A stretch of DNA of 64,000 bases from Cellulomonas chitinilytica (GTDB lineage: Bacteria > Actinomycetota > Actinomycetes > Actinomycetales > Cellulomonadaceae), in the NCBI RefSeq assembly GCF_016862675.1, contig NZ_BONK01000001.1, forward strand, positions 434,001 through 498,000, read 5' to 3'. Shown here piece after piece: positions 7,550 through 15,877 of the stretch. The notes under the pieces are model-generated. The model searched no databases and was not told the DNA's origin. It saw nothing but the letters and a program-made list of their open reading frames with translations. The translations under genes and the position numbers were made by a program. The first letter of the stretch is position 1; each line of letters opens with the position of its first letter.

Positions 7550-8623
7550 GTGCGCGCACTCGTCCTGTGGGCCGACGACCGGTCCCCCAACCTCGGTGTC
7601 CGTGCGCTCGCGCACGGCAGCGCGGCGCTCGTGCGGCGCGCCTTCCCGGACGCCGAGGTGGACCTGCAGAACTTCGGCCGCGGTGCCGCGCCGGTGCCGA
7701 TCGGCGGGTGGCGTCCCCTGCTGCGCGAGCACGTCACGGGGCGGCACGGCCTCAAGACGTGGCTCGCGGGGTACGACCTCGTGGTGGACACGCGCTCGGG
7801 CGACAGCTTCGCGGACATCTACGGGCTGCAGCGCCTCACGGCGATGACGGCGCTGTCCGACCTCGCCGTCCGCGCCGGCGTCCCCGTGGTGCTGGGGCCG
7901 CAGACGATCGGCCCGTTCGGCAGCCGCCGCGGACGCGCGCTCGCGAAGCACACGCTGCGCCGCGCCACGACCGTGATGGCCCGCGACCACGTGAGCGCCG
8001 AGGGTGCCCGCGCGCTCGGCCGGGAGGCGGACGTCCTCACCACCGACGTCGTGTTCGCCCTGCCCGTGCCCGTCGTCGAGCGCACCCGGGACGTGCTGCT
8101 CAACGTGTCCGGCCTGCTGTGGAACCCCGGGCCGCACGTCGACGCCGGCGGGTACCGCTCCACGGTCGAGCAGCTGATCGAGGGTCTGCTCGCCGAGGGG
8201 CGGCACGTCACGCTGCTCGCCCACGTCCTGTCCTCCTCGAAGACCGACGACGACGTGCCCGTGGTGACCGAGATCGCCCGCCGGCACGCCGGGGTCGACG
8301 TGCTCGTGCCGACGGACCTGGCCGACGTCCGCGAGGCCGTCGCGTCCGCCCGGCTCGTCATCGGGTCACGCATGCACGCGTGCCTGAACGCCCTGTCGGT
8401 CGGGACGCCCGCGATCCCGCTCGCGTACTCGCGCAAGTTCGAGCCGCTGCTCGACGACCTCGGGTGGCGCGCGACGATCGACCTGCGCACGTCCGCCGCG
8501 CCCGTCGACGAGGTGCTGCGGCTCGCTGCCGACGACGCGCTGCTCGACGGCGTCGGCGCGGTCCGCGAGCGTGCCGAGGCCGCCCTCGGGCCGGCCGAGG
8601 CCGCGCTGCGCAAGCTCGGATGA
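7550..8623 (+). CDS. Polysaccharide pyruvyl transferase family protein
   Basis: This 357-residue protein belongs to the PS_pyruv_trans (CsaB/WcaK-like) family. It has an N-terminal MRALVLWADDRSPNLGV, a central VLGPQTIGPFG (about 111-121) and a C-terminal GSRMHACLNALSVGTPAI (about 268-285) with the conserved GxR(M/F)H. Family enzymes put ketal-linked pyruvate from PEP on polysaccharide sugars, and some members have other nucleotide-sugar roles. The GTG follows a GGAGAGG site. Four nucleotides separate its stop from the flippase ATG. Pyruvylation would give the polymer negative charge; that is inference. Confidence 0.87.
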   Translation: MRALVLWADDRSPNLGVRALAHGSAALVRRAFPDAEVDLQNFGRGAAPVPIGGWRPLLREHVTGRHGLKTWLAGYDLVVDTRSGDSFADIYGLQRLTAMTALSDLAVRAGVPVVLGPQTIGPFGSRRGRALAKHTLRRATTVMARDHVSAEGARALGREADVLTTDVVFALPVPVVERTRDVLLNVSGLLWNPGPHVDAGGYRSTVEQLIEGLLAEGRHVTLLAHVLSSSKTDDDVPVVTEIARRHAGVDVLVPTDLADVREAVASARLVIGSRMHACLNALSVGTPAIPLAYSRKFEPLLDDLGWRATIDLRTSAAPVDEVLRLAADDALLDGVGAVRERAEAALGPAEAALRKLG

Positions 8624-8627
8624 CGCG

Positions 8628-10145
8628 ATGACCGACCCCGCACCCGAGGCGCCCGACGCCATCGCCCCGATCCCGGGCCTCGGTCGCCGGACCGCCCGCG
8701 GCGCGGTGGTGACGCTCGGCGGGCAGGCCGTGCGGATGACGATCCAGATCGGCGGCGTGGTGGTGCTCGCGCACCTGCTGTCGCCGCACGACTACGGCCT
8801 GCTCGCGATGGTGCTCACGGTCGTTGGCATCGGGGACCTGTTCCGCGACTTCGGCCTGTCGTCGGCGGCGATCCAGGCGACGACCCTCAGCCGGCACCAG
8901 CGCGACAACCTGTTCTGGCTCAACACGGCCATCGGCGCGGTCCTCACGCTCGCGACGTTCCTCGCGGCCCCCCTGCTCGCCGACCTGTACGACGAGCCGG
9001 ACCTCGTGGGCATCGCCCGGGTGCTGTCGTTCACGTTCCTGCTCAACGGCCTCGCGACGCAGTACCGGGCGGGCCTCACGCGGCACATGCAGTTCGCGAA
9101 GCTCGCCGCGATCGACATCGCCGGACCGGCCGTCGCGCTCGCCGCCGCCGTCCTGCTCGCCCTGAACGGCGTCGGGTACGAGGCGCTGGTGGTGCAGCAG
9201 CTCACCACGGCCGCCGTCCTGCTGGCGGGTGCCGTCGTCCTGGGGCGCTGGCTGCCGGGACTGCCGCGCCGGGACGTCCCGATGCGGGGCCTGCTGAAGT
9301 TCGGCTGGAACCTGCTCGGCACCCAGCTCGTCGGGTACGCCAGCAACAACGTCGACTCCCTGACGATCGGTGTGCGGTTCGGCTCGGTCAGCCTCGGCCT
9401 GTACAACCGGGCGTTCTCGCTGCTCATGCAGCCCCTCACGCAGCTGCGGGCGCCGAGCACGACCGTGGCGCTGCCGGTGCTGAGCCGCCTGCGCGGAGAC
9501 ACCGTCCGGTTCGGCGAGTTCGTGCGGCGCGGACAGCTCGCGCTCGCGTACACGCTCGTCGCCGGGCTCAGCCTCGTGATCGCCGCCGCGGAGCCGCTCA
9601 CCCAGATCCTGCTCGGCCCGCAGTGGACCGGTGTGATCCCGCTGATCCGGTTCCTCGCCGCCGCGGGGATGTTCCAGACGCTCGCCTACGTCGGCTACTG
9701 GGTGTACCTCGCGACCGGCCTGACGGGCGTGCTGCTGCGCTACACCCTCGTCTCGGCCGCGATCCGGATCACCTGCGTGGTCGTGGGCAGCACGTGGGGC
9801 GTCGTCGGCGTCGCCGCCGGGTACGCGGTGGCACCGATGCTCGCGTGGCCGCTGTCCCTGTGGTGGCTCTCCCGGCACACCCCGGTGCCGCTCGGGGCGC
9901 TCCTGACGGGCGCGTTGCGCACGATCGCCGCGTTCGGGGCGTGCGCGGGCGTCGGCTGGTACGCGTCGACGCTCGTCGACGGCCGGTGGACGGCCCTCCT
10001 GACGGCGGTCGGGGCGTCGCTCGCGTTCTTCGGCCTGGTGTGGCTCGCCGTGCCGGTGATCCGGCGCGACGTCCGCGAGGTCGTCGAGGTCGTGGCGCTC
10101 GCACGGTCGGGCCGCGGCGCGAAGACGGTGCCGACCGCCGCCTGA
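8628..10145 (+). CDS. Wzx-type lipopolysaccharide/exopolysaccharide flippase
   Basis: This 505-residue protein has about 12-14 hydrophobic segments and belongs to the polysaccharide_synt_3 / MOP superfamily. The first conserved stretch (GRRTARGAVVTLGGQAVRM, residues 16-34) and FGLSSAAIQATTLSRHQ are typical of actinobacterial Wzx-like proteins. It would translocate the undecaprenyl-PP-linked repeat unit to the outer face. The ATG lies 4 nt after the pyruvyl transferase stop. Interestingly, no Wzy polymerase is visible in the window. Confidence 0.87.
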   Translation: MTDPAPEAPDAIAPIPGLGRRTARGAVVTLGGQAVRMTIQIGGVVVLAHLLSPHDYGLLAMVLTVVGIGDLFRDFGLSSAAIQATTLSRHQRDNLFWLNTAIGAVLTLATFLAAPLLADLYDEPDLVGIARVLSFTFLLNGLATQYRAGLTRHMQFAKLAAIDIAGPAVALAAAVLLALNGVGYEALVVQQLTTAAVLLAGAVVLGRWLPGLPRRDVPMRGLLKFGWNLLGTQLVGYASNNVDSLTIGVRFGSVSLGLYNRAFSLLMQPLTQLRAPSTTVALPVLSRLRGDTVRFGEFVRRGQLALAYTLVAGLSLVIAAAEPLTQILLGPQWTGVIPLIRFLAAAGMFQTLAYVGYWVYLATGLTGVLLRYTLVSAAIRITCVVVGSTWGVVGVAAGYAVAPMLAWPLSLWWLSRHTPVPLGALLTGALRTIAAFGACAGVGWYASTLVDGRWTALLTAVGASLAFFGLVWLAVPVIRRDVREVVEVVALARSGRGAKTVPTAA

Positions 10146-10195
10146 CCCGCCCGGTGCCGCGCGCACGCGGGGCCCCGGTCGTGAGGGGTGCGGGG

Positions 10196-12334
10196 TCAGG
10201 ACGCCGAGACCGGCCCGACGGCCTCGTCGATCGCGGCGGACAGCATGGGCGCGAGCGTCTTCATGTACGTCATCGTCACGTGCTGGTCCTGGTGGTAGAC
10301 GAGCACGTCGCCGATGACCGCCGGGCACGTGCCGTCCTGGCAGAAGTACCCGGTGAGGTCGACGAGCGCCGCACCCGGGGTCCGCTCGACGGCGGTGACC
10401 TGCGGGTCGGGCAGCAGGCTCACGTCCTGCGGGGTCCCGCACGCCGCCGCCGACCTGTCCTCGACGCACGCCGGGGTGCTCTCGACGCCCGCCTGGGTCG
10501 GGTCGGGGTTGTCACGCAGGGCCACGACGCGCGCCCCGGACCCGGCCATCCGCGTCCAGGCGTCGACGAACCCGGCGACACCGCCGTCGCCGCCGCCGTA
10601 GCGGGTCGCGGAGAGCGCGGACGTGAAGACGTAGTCGAAGTCCGCGTCCGCGACGGTGTCGATGACGTCCTTCTCCCACGCCCGGCACGCGGCGCTGCGG
10701 TCCTGCGGCGGCGCGGCGGTGACGGGGCACCCGGAGCGCAGGTAGGTGGTGAGCTGCCAGCCGCGCTGCTCGGCGACGGCCGCGAGCGCGGGCTGCCACT
10801 GGGCGGCGTGCGAGTCGCCGACGAGCGCGATCTTCACGGTGCCGTCCGGGGCGCCGAACGTGCACGGCGTCGCGGTCACGGTGTCGCCGCCGACCTGGCA
10901 GCCGGCATGGATGCGGCCGAAGTCGTCCTGGTCGCCGATGAGCGGTGCGGGGAACACGGCGTCGGCGGGGCCGTCGGTGCACGCGGTGTCGTCGACGGCT
11001 GCGGCGCCGAAGCACTCCGGCGGGCTCGCGACGACCGAGTCCAGGGCGTCCCACGCGGCGACCTGCTCGTGGCGGACGGTGGTGTTCATCGCGAAGGCCG
11101 GCACCGCGACGAGCACCATGCCGGCCGCGACGGCGAGGCCGACGGTCGATTTCCGCCGCCAGAACGCGCCGCTCGTGGGCCGGTACGCGTCGAGCACCGG
11201 GATCTCGACGAACCGCCGGGTCAGGTACGCGAGCGGCACGGCGACGAGCACGGCGACGACCCGCCCCTGGAGCCCGAGCTGCGCGCCCACGACGTACGGG
11301 AGCAGGACGATCAGCGGCCAGTGCCACAGGTACAGCGAGTACGACATGTCACCCACGGCCTGCACGGGCGCCCAGCCCATGAGCCCGGACGGTGACCAGC
11401 GCGCCCGCGGCAGCCCCGCGGCGAGGACCAGCACGGCCCCGAGCACGGGGACGGCGGCGGCCCACCCGGGGAACGGCGTCCGGGACGAGAACGCGAACGC
11501 GCTGAGCGCGATGAGCCCGGCGCCTGCCCAGCTCGCGGCGGCCCGCGCCGGGTCGGGCAGCGTCGCGGCCCGGTGGACGACGAGCCACAGGATGCCACCG
11601 GCGGCGAACTCCCAGGCGCGGGTCGTGGTGATGAAGTAGGCCGACGCGGGCTCGCCGGCGGTCGCGACGACCGACCACGTGAGGGACGCGAGGGCGAGCG
11701 GGACGAGCACCGCGAGGTACGCCCGGCGCCACCGGTGCCAGCGGGCGGCGACGAGGCTGCCGACGACGAGGAGCGCGGGCCACGCGAGGTAGAACTGCTC
11801 CTCGGCGGACAGCGACCAGAAGTGCTGCACGGGGCTGACGTCGGCGGCGGGCGCGGAGTAGTCGGTCGCGTTCCCGGCGAGCAGCCAGTTCTCGACGTAC
11901 AGCGCGCTCGCCGCGATCTGCCGCCCGAACTGCGGCCACAGGCTGCGCGGCACGAACAGCCAGGTGCCCGCGAGCGTCACAGCGAGGACCAGCAGCGACG
12001 CGGGCAGCAGGCGCACCGCGCGCCGGGCGTAGAAGCCCCCGACGGTGAACGTGCCGCGCCGCAGCGGCTTGACGATGTGCGCGGTGATGAGGAACCCGGA
12101 GATCACGAAGAACACGTCGACGCCCACGTACCCGCCGGGCAGCCCCTTCGGGGCGACGTGGTAGGCCAGGACGAGCAGCACGGCCACGGCGCGCAGCGCC
12201 TGGATCTCGGGCTTGACGGCTCCGCGGGCCGCGCGGGTGCGCAGCGCCGACGACGACGCTCCCGACGCGCCCGACGAGCCCGGCGGGTCAGGCACGGGCT
12301 GGGTAGCGGGTGTCGACGGCGCCTCGACGGTCAC
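10196..12334 (-). CDS. Acyltransferase-3 / SGNH-domain O-acyltransferase (OafA-like)
   Basis: This 712-residue two-part enzyme begins with an acyltransferase_3 domain. PEIQALRAVAVLLVLAYH (about 41-58) supplies the catalytic-type His, and FFVISGFLI and FWSLSAEEQFYLAWP follow, with about ten membrane spans. An extracytoplasmic SGNH domain follows, with GDSHAAQW for the Ser block and YHQDQHVT carrying the Asp-His pair near the C-terminus. OafA-type fusions move acyl groups, usually acetyl, across the membrane onto surface glycans. The GTG start lies 3 nt after the stop of the sugar transferase, so both are cotranscribed. It converges on the flippase gene. Confidence 0.9.
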   Translation of the reverse strand: MTVEAPSTPATQPVPDPPGSSGASGASSSALRTRAARGAVKPEIQALRAVAVLLVLAYHVAPKGLPGGYVGVDVFFVISGFLITAHIVKPLRRGTFTVGGFYARRAVRLLPASLLVLAVTLAGTWLFVPRSLWPQFGRQIAASALYVENWLLAGNATDYSAPAADVSPVQHFWSLSAEEQFYLAWPALLVVGSLVAARWHRWRRAYLAVLVPLALASLTWSVVATAGEPASAYFITTTRAWEFAAGGILWLVVHRAATLPDPARAAASWAGAGLIALSAFAFSSRTPFPGWAAAVPVLGAVLVLAAGLPRARWSPSGLMGWAPVQAVGDMSYSLYLWHWPLIVLLPYVVGAQLGLQGRVVAVLVAVPLAYLTRRFVEIPVLDAYRPTSGAFWRRKSTVGLAVAAGMVLVAVPAFAMNTTVRHEQVAAWDALDSVVASPPECFGAAAVDDTACTDGPADAVFPAPLIGDQDDFGRIHAGCQVGGDTVTATPCTFGAPDGTVKIALVGDSHAAQWQPALAAVAEQRGWQLTTYLRSGCPVTAAPPQDRSAACRAWEKDVIDTVADADFDYVFTSALSATRYGGGDGGVAGFVDAWTRMAGSGARVVALRDNPDPTQAGVESTPACVEDRSAAACGTPQDVSLLPDPQVTAVERTPGAALVDLTGYFCQDGTCPAVIGDVLVYHQDQHVTMTYMKTLAPMLSAAIDEAVGPVSAS

Positions 12335-12337
12335 GGC

Positions 12338-13867
12338 TCAGTACGCGCCGCTCGGTCGGACGATCGCGCGGGCCGTCTTCCACAGGATCATGAGGTCCAT
12401 CCCGACCGACCAGTTGTCGGCGTACCGCAGGTCGAGGCGCACCGACTCCGTCCAGTCGAGGTCGGAGCGGCCGCTGACCTGCCACAGGCCGGTGAGGCCG
12501 GGCTTGACGCGCAGGCGCCGGTGGACGCGGTCCTCGTAGACGTCGACCTCGCTGGTCAGCGGCGGCCGGGGGCCGACCAGGGACATGTCGCCGCGCAGCA
12601 CGTTCCACAGCTGCGGCAGCTCGTCGAGCGAGTACCGGCGCAGGAGCCTGCCGAGCGGGGTGACGCGGGGGTCGTCGCGCATCTTGAACAGGACCCCGTT
12701 GCCGTCGCTGCTCGCGGCGAGGGCCGCCCGGCGCTGGTCCGCGTCGACGTACATCGTCCGGAGCTTCCACATGGTGAAGGTACGGCCGTCGACGCCCACG
12801 CGGGTGTTCCGGTAGAACGCGGGGCCGGGTGTCGTCAGCCGCACGGCGAGCGCGAGCACCGCGACCACCGGGAGGAAGGCGAGGACCACGAGCGGCGCGA
12901 TCGCGTAGTCCATGGCCGCCTTGGCGACCATGCGGCGGCGCGGCGGCGCGATCTCGACCTCGAGGAGCGGGAGCGAGCCGGTGGGGCGCAGCGTGAGGCG
13001 CGGGCTCGCGACCTCCACGAGGTCCGGCATCACGACCATCTCGGCGCCGGCCCGGTCGAGCGCCCACCCGAGGCGGCGCAGCCCGTCGCCGCTCAGGACG
13101 CTGCCCGTGACGATGACGACGTCGACGGCGAAGTCGGCGACGACCTGCGCGGTGTCGGCGATCCCGCCGAGGACGGGCAGGTCGGTGAGCGGTGCCTCGT
13201 CCTCCGCGGACGGCAGGCACAGCCCGACGACCTCGTAGCCCTCGTAGGCGGCGGCCGAGAGGTCGTACGACGCACGTGAGGCGCTCGCCACCGATCCGGT
13301 GACGAGCGTGCGCTGCATGTCGAGCCCGTGCTCGCGGCGGTGGTGCAGGCGCTTGCGCACGACGTAGCGCAGCCCGCAGGCGAGCGCGGTGGCGAGCGGG
13401 ACGCCGATGAACACGGTGACGCGCGGCGGGTCGGCGTTGAAGCTGAAGGCGAGGATCACGACGAGGCCGGCCACGGCGGCACCGCCGGCGACGACCGACT
13501 GGAACTCCTCGACGCCGACCCCGAGGCGCTTGGTCTCGTACCCGCGCGCCACGGCGACGCACAGCGGGAACGCGACGGCGGCGAGCAGCGACCAGCGGAA
13601 CGCGACCGGGTCGACGCCCAGGCGCGGGAGCAGCAGCGCCGCGGCGACGAGGCCGGCGGCGAGCGCGTCCGTGACGGTGATGAGCGCGCGGTACCGGCGC
13701 GAGCGGGCGGACCACCGGTGGGCGCGCTGACCGGGCCCGTTGTAGGGGGTCGGCCGAGACACGAACGGCTGCGGCGAGGCCCAGGACCTGCGGGGCTCGC
13801 GGGAGCGGGCTCGACGTTCGCGCTCGAACGTCGGGTCGAGTCCTCCCCGGTCTGCCGTGAGCGTCAT
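12338..13867 (-). CDS. Polyprenyl glycosylphosphotransferase (initiating sugar-1-phosphate transferase)
   Basis: This 509-residue protein has about four N-terminal membrane spans (roughly residues 55-150), a CoA-binding-like middle domain with LVTGSVASASRASYDLS, and another span. A bacterial sugar transferase domain follows: FYRNTRVGVDGRTFTMWKLR, then SLDELPQLWNVLRGDMSLVG and RPPL. Enzymes of this WbaP/ExoY/CpsE type attach the first sugar-1-phosphate (Gal-1-P or Glc-1-P) to undecaprenyl phosphate. The length matches the family. The ATG at 13867 has a GGGGG-type site. It is divergent from the first secreted beta-helix gene across a 279-bp control region. Confidence 0.93.
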   Translation of the reverse strand: MTLTADRGGLDPTFERERRARSREPRRSWASPQPFVSRPTPYNGPGQRAHRWSARSRRYRALITVTDALAAGLVAAALLLPRLGVDPVAFRWSLLAAVAFPLCVAVARGYETKRLGVGVEEFQSVVAGGAAVAGLVVILAFSFNADPPRVTVFIGVPLATALACGLRYVVRKRLHHRREHGLDMQRTLVTGSVASASRASYDLSAAAYEGYEVVGLCLPSAEDEAPLTDLPVLGGIADTAQVVADFAVDVVIVTGSVLSGDGLRRLGWALDRAGAEMVVMPDLVEVASPRLTLRPTGSLPLLEVEIAPPRRRMVAKAAMDYAIAPLVVLAFLPVVAVLALAVRLTTPGPAFYRNTRVGVDGRTFTMWKLRTMYVDADQRRAALAASSDGNGVLFKMRDDPRVTPLGRLLRRYSLDELPQLWNVLRGDMSLVGPRPPLTSEVDVYEDRVHRRLRVKPGLTGLWQVSGRSDLDWTESVRLDLRYADNWSVGMDLMILWKTARAIVRPSGAY

Positions 13868-13941
13868 GTGTCCCCCAAGCGACGCGGACGTGAAGTTTGT
13901 GGCGGTTCTTCGGAGGCTAGCGCGCTGTTCGTCCGGTTCCG

Positions 13942-13964
13942 TCCCTACTTGCCCGATTTCACCC
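13942..13964 (-). promoter_or_regulatory. Candidate promoter element GGGTGAAAT before TAGGGA
   Basis: On the minus strand GGGTGAAAT (13964-13956) precedes a TAGGGA -10-like hexamer (13947-13942) upstream of the sugar transferase. A related GGGTGAAAT/TAGGGT pair lies upstream of the gene at 17067. Confidence 0.35.
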
Positions 13965-14014
13965 TGGTTCTCCCCCAGAGGGAGGAACGGCCGGAAACCG
14001 GGGACTTTGTACCC

Positions 14015-14045
14015 ACGCATGCGTGTATACACGCATGCGTATACT
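14015..14045 (+). promoter_or_regulatory. Perfect 26-bp palindromic operator overlapping a TATACT -10
   Basis: Positions 14015-14040 are perfectly self-complementary. Two copies of ACGCATGCGT flank GTATAC, so the centre reads GTGTATACAC. A TATACT (14040-14045) overlaps the right edge, about 100 nt before the GTG of the secreted beta-helix protein. A TGTATACA core is typical of GntR/FadR-type operators. It lies in otherwise very GC-rich DNA. Confidence 0.65.
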
Positions 14046-14146
14046 GGACACATCGCAGCACGGGCGAACAAATGCCCGGCACGCCGGCCCCGAGGGGGCT
14101 CATGGGTCGGCCGCGGACCAGCACCCCCCAACCAGGAGGAACATCC

Positions 14147-15760
14147 GTGTCTTCAGCGCGCCGTCACCCCGGCCACCGCTCCCCCGCCCGTCGCATGCTC
14201 ACCGCAGCCGGCACCGGCGCCCTCGCGCTCGGCCTCGTCGCCATCGGCACCACGTCGGCCTCCGCCTGGAGCGCCGCGGACTCCGCGACGGCGATGTCGC
14301 CGAGCGCGGACGCCGGCCTGCAGCCGTACGTGGTCGACTCGTTCGGCCGCACGGCGGCCGGCGGCTGGGGCACCACCGCGACGGGCGGCGCGTGGACCGC
14401 CGCCGGCAACGCCGCCGCGTTCAACGTCGCGAACGGCTACGGCACCATGACGATGCCCGCCGCGGGCGGCAACTACACGGCGCGCCTCGCCGCGGCGCCG
14501 AGCACCGACACCGAGGTGCAGGCCCGCGTCGGCATCGCGTCGAAGCCGGCCAACGGCACGTTCGACCTGTACGTCGTCGGCCGCGCCATCGACGACACGT
14601 CCGGCTACCGCGTGAAGCTCAAGGTCTCCGGCGACGGCAAGACCGTCGTCTCGATCGTGCGGGTCGACGCCACCGGCGCGAAGATCATCGCCCAGTCCGC
14701 CACCCCGCTGTCGATGACCCCCGGCAACGACCTCCAGGTCCGCTTCCAGGCGACCGGCACCGGCACCACCGACCTGCGCGCCAAGGTCTGGCCCGTCGGC
14801 ACCGCCCAGCCCGCCGACTGGACCGTCGCCACGACCGACACCACCGCGGCGCTGCAGACCGCCGGCGGCATCGCGTTCACCACGTACTCGCCCAAGCTGT
14901 CCGGCGAGACGGTCGGCCGCTACGCCGACGTGTGGGCCGGTCCCACCACCGCCCCGCGCGAGGTCGACCGCCAGATCCCGGCCCCCGGCACCGTCACGCC
15001 CGACGCCACCAACACCGGCGTCCCGGCCGGCACCAAGCTGACCGTCTACAACGGCAACCTCACGATCACGCAGCCGGGCACCGTCATCGACGGCCTCGAC
15101 ATCCGCGGGTTCGTCAAGGTCAAGGCGAAGGACGTCACCATCCGCAACTCGGTGGTCCGCGGCGTCTCGACGACCACCGCCCAGGGCCTCGTCACGTCCG
15201 AGTCGACCGGCTCGCTCACCATCGAGGACTCCGAGCTCTACAACGCGACGCCCAACTGGTACGTCGACGGCCTGCGCGGCAGCAACATCACCGCGAAGCG
15301 GCTCAACATCCACTCGGTCATCGACACGATGCACATCTACGGCGACAACGTGACGCTCGAGTCGTCGTGGCTGCACGACACGCTGCACTACGACAACGAC
15401 CCGTCGCACTCCGACGGCACCCACGACGACAACATCCAGATCGTCAAGGGCAACAACATCTCGATCGTCGGCAACCGCATCGAGGGCGCCTACAACGCGG
15501 CCATGATGTTCACGCAGGGCTCGGGCATCGTCTCGAACGTCACGATGGACAAGAACTACTTCGGCGGCGGCGCCTGCACGATCAACATCGCCGAGTCGGG
15601 CAAGGGCGCGATCCAGGGCCTGAAGTTCACGAACAACACGTTCGGCACGGACAGCCGCAAGACCTGCGCCGTGATCTCCCCCGCCACCACCACGGCGGTC
15701 ACCACGTACACGAACAACGTGCACACCGACGGCAAGGCCGTCGTCGTCAAGAAGGGCTGA
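14147..15760 (+). CDS. Secreted protein: N-terminal beta-sandwich plus right-handed parallel beta-helix
   Basis: This 537-residue secreted protein has a Sec signal peptide at about 1-40 (RR-rich start, hydrophobic LTAAGTGALALGLVAIG, then TSASA). Residues about 55-270 form a jelly-roll or concanavalin-like module opening with VVDSFGRTAAGGWG. From about 285 on, regular turns (VTIRNSVVRG, LTIEDSELYN, VTLESSWLHD, ISIVGNRIEG) mark a pectate-lyase-like beta-helix with an N-x-I ladder. A HDDNIQI stretch is conserved with the paralog at 17067. The GTG has AGGAGGA 6 nt upstream. It may bind, trim or organise the polysaccharide made by the surrounding genes, but catalytic residues cannot be assigned. 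Confidence 0.8.
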   Translation: MSSARRHPGHRSPARRMLTAAGTGALALGLVAIGTTSASAWSAADSATAMSPSADAGLQPYVVDSFGRTAAGGWGTTATGGAWTAAGNAAAFNVANGYGTMTMPAAGGNYTARLAAAPSTDTEVQARVGIASKPANGTFDLYVVGRAIDDTSGYRVKLKVSGDGKTVVSIVRVDATGAKIIAQSATPLSMTPGNDLQVRFQATGTGTTDLRAKVWPVGTAQPADWTVATTDTTAALQTAGGIAFTTYSPKLSGETVGRYADVWAGPTTAPREVDRQIPAPGTVTPDATNTGVPAGTKLTVYNGNLTITQPGTVIDGLDIRGFVKVKAKDVTIRNSVVRGVSTTTAQGLVTSESTGSLTIEDSELYNATPNWYVDGLRGSNITAKRLNIHSVIDTMHIYGDNVTLESSWLHDTLHYDNDPSHSDGTHDDNIQIVKGNNISIVGNRIEGAYNAAMMFTQGSGIVSNVTMDKNYFGGGACTINIAESGKGAIQGLKFTNNTFGTDSRKTCAVISPATTTAVTTYTNNVHTDGKAVVVKKG

Positions 15761-15772
15761 CCCGCCCTCGAC

Positions 15773-15807
15773 CGGGCCCGTCCTCGCCTCGTGCGGGGAC
15801 GGGCCCG
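15773..15807. terminator. Hairpin terminator after the beta-helix gene
   Basis: Arms 15773-15786 and 15794-15807 form 14 bp with a single G-U pair around a 7-nt loop, starting 12 nt after the stop codon. Confidence 0.8.
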
Positions 15808-15837
15808 TCGTCGTCCCTGCCCTCGTCGCGTGCCCGC

Positions 15838-15843
15838 TATGCT
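15838..15843 (+). promoter_or_regulatory. Candidate -10 box TATGCT
   Basis: TATGCT lies 34 nt before the chosen GTG start at 15878. An ATG inside it (15839) is in frame but has no ribosome-binding site, so I read it as the promoter rather than as a start codon. Confidence 0.4.
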
Positions 15844-15877
15844 CCGCCGCATCCCCCGACCGGCCGAGAGGGCACCT

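Noticed and set aside
14015..14040. The 26-bp palindrome as a transcription terminator
   Set aside because: It has almost no loop in the palindrome form, is not at a gene end and overlaps a -10 box, so an operator is more likely.
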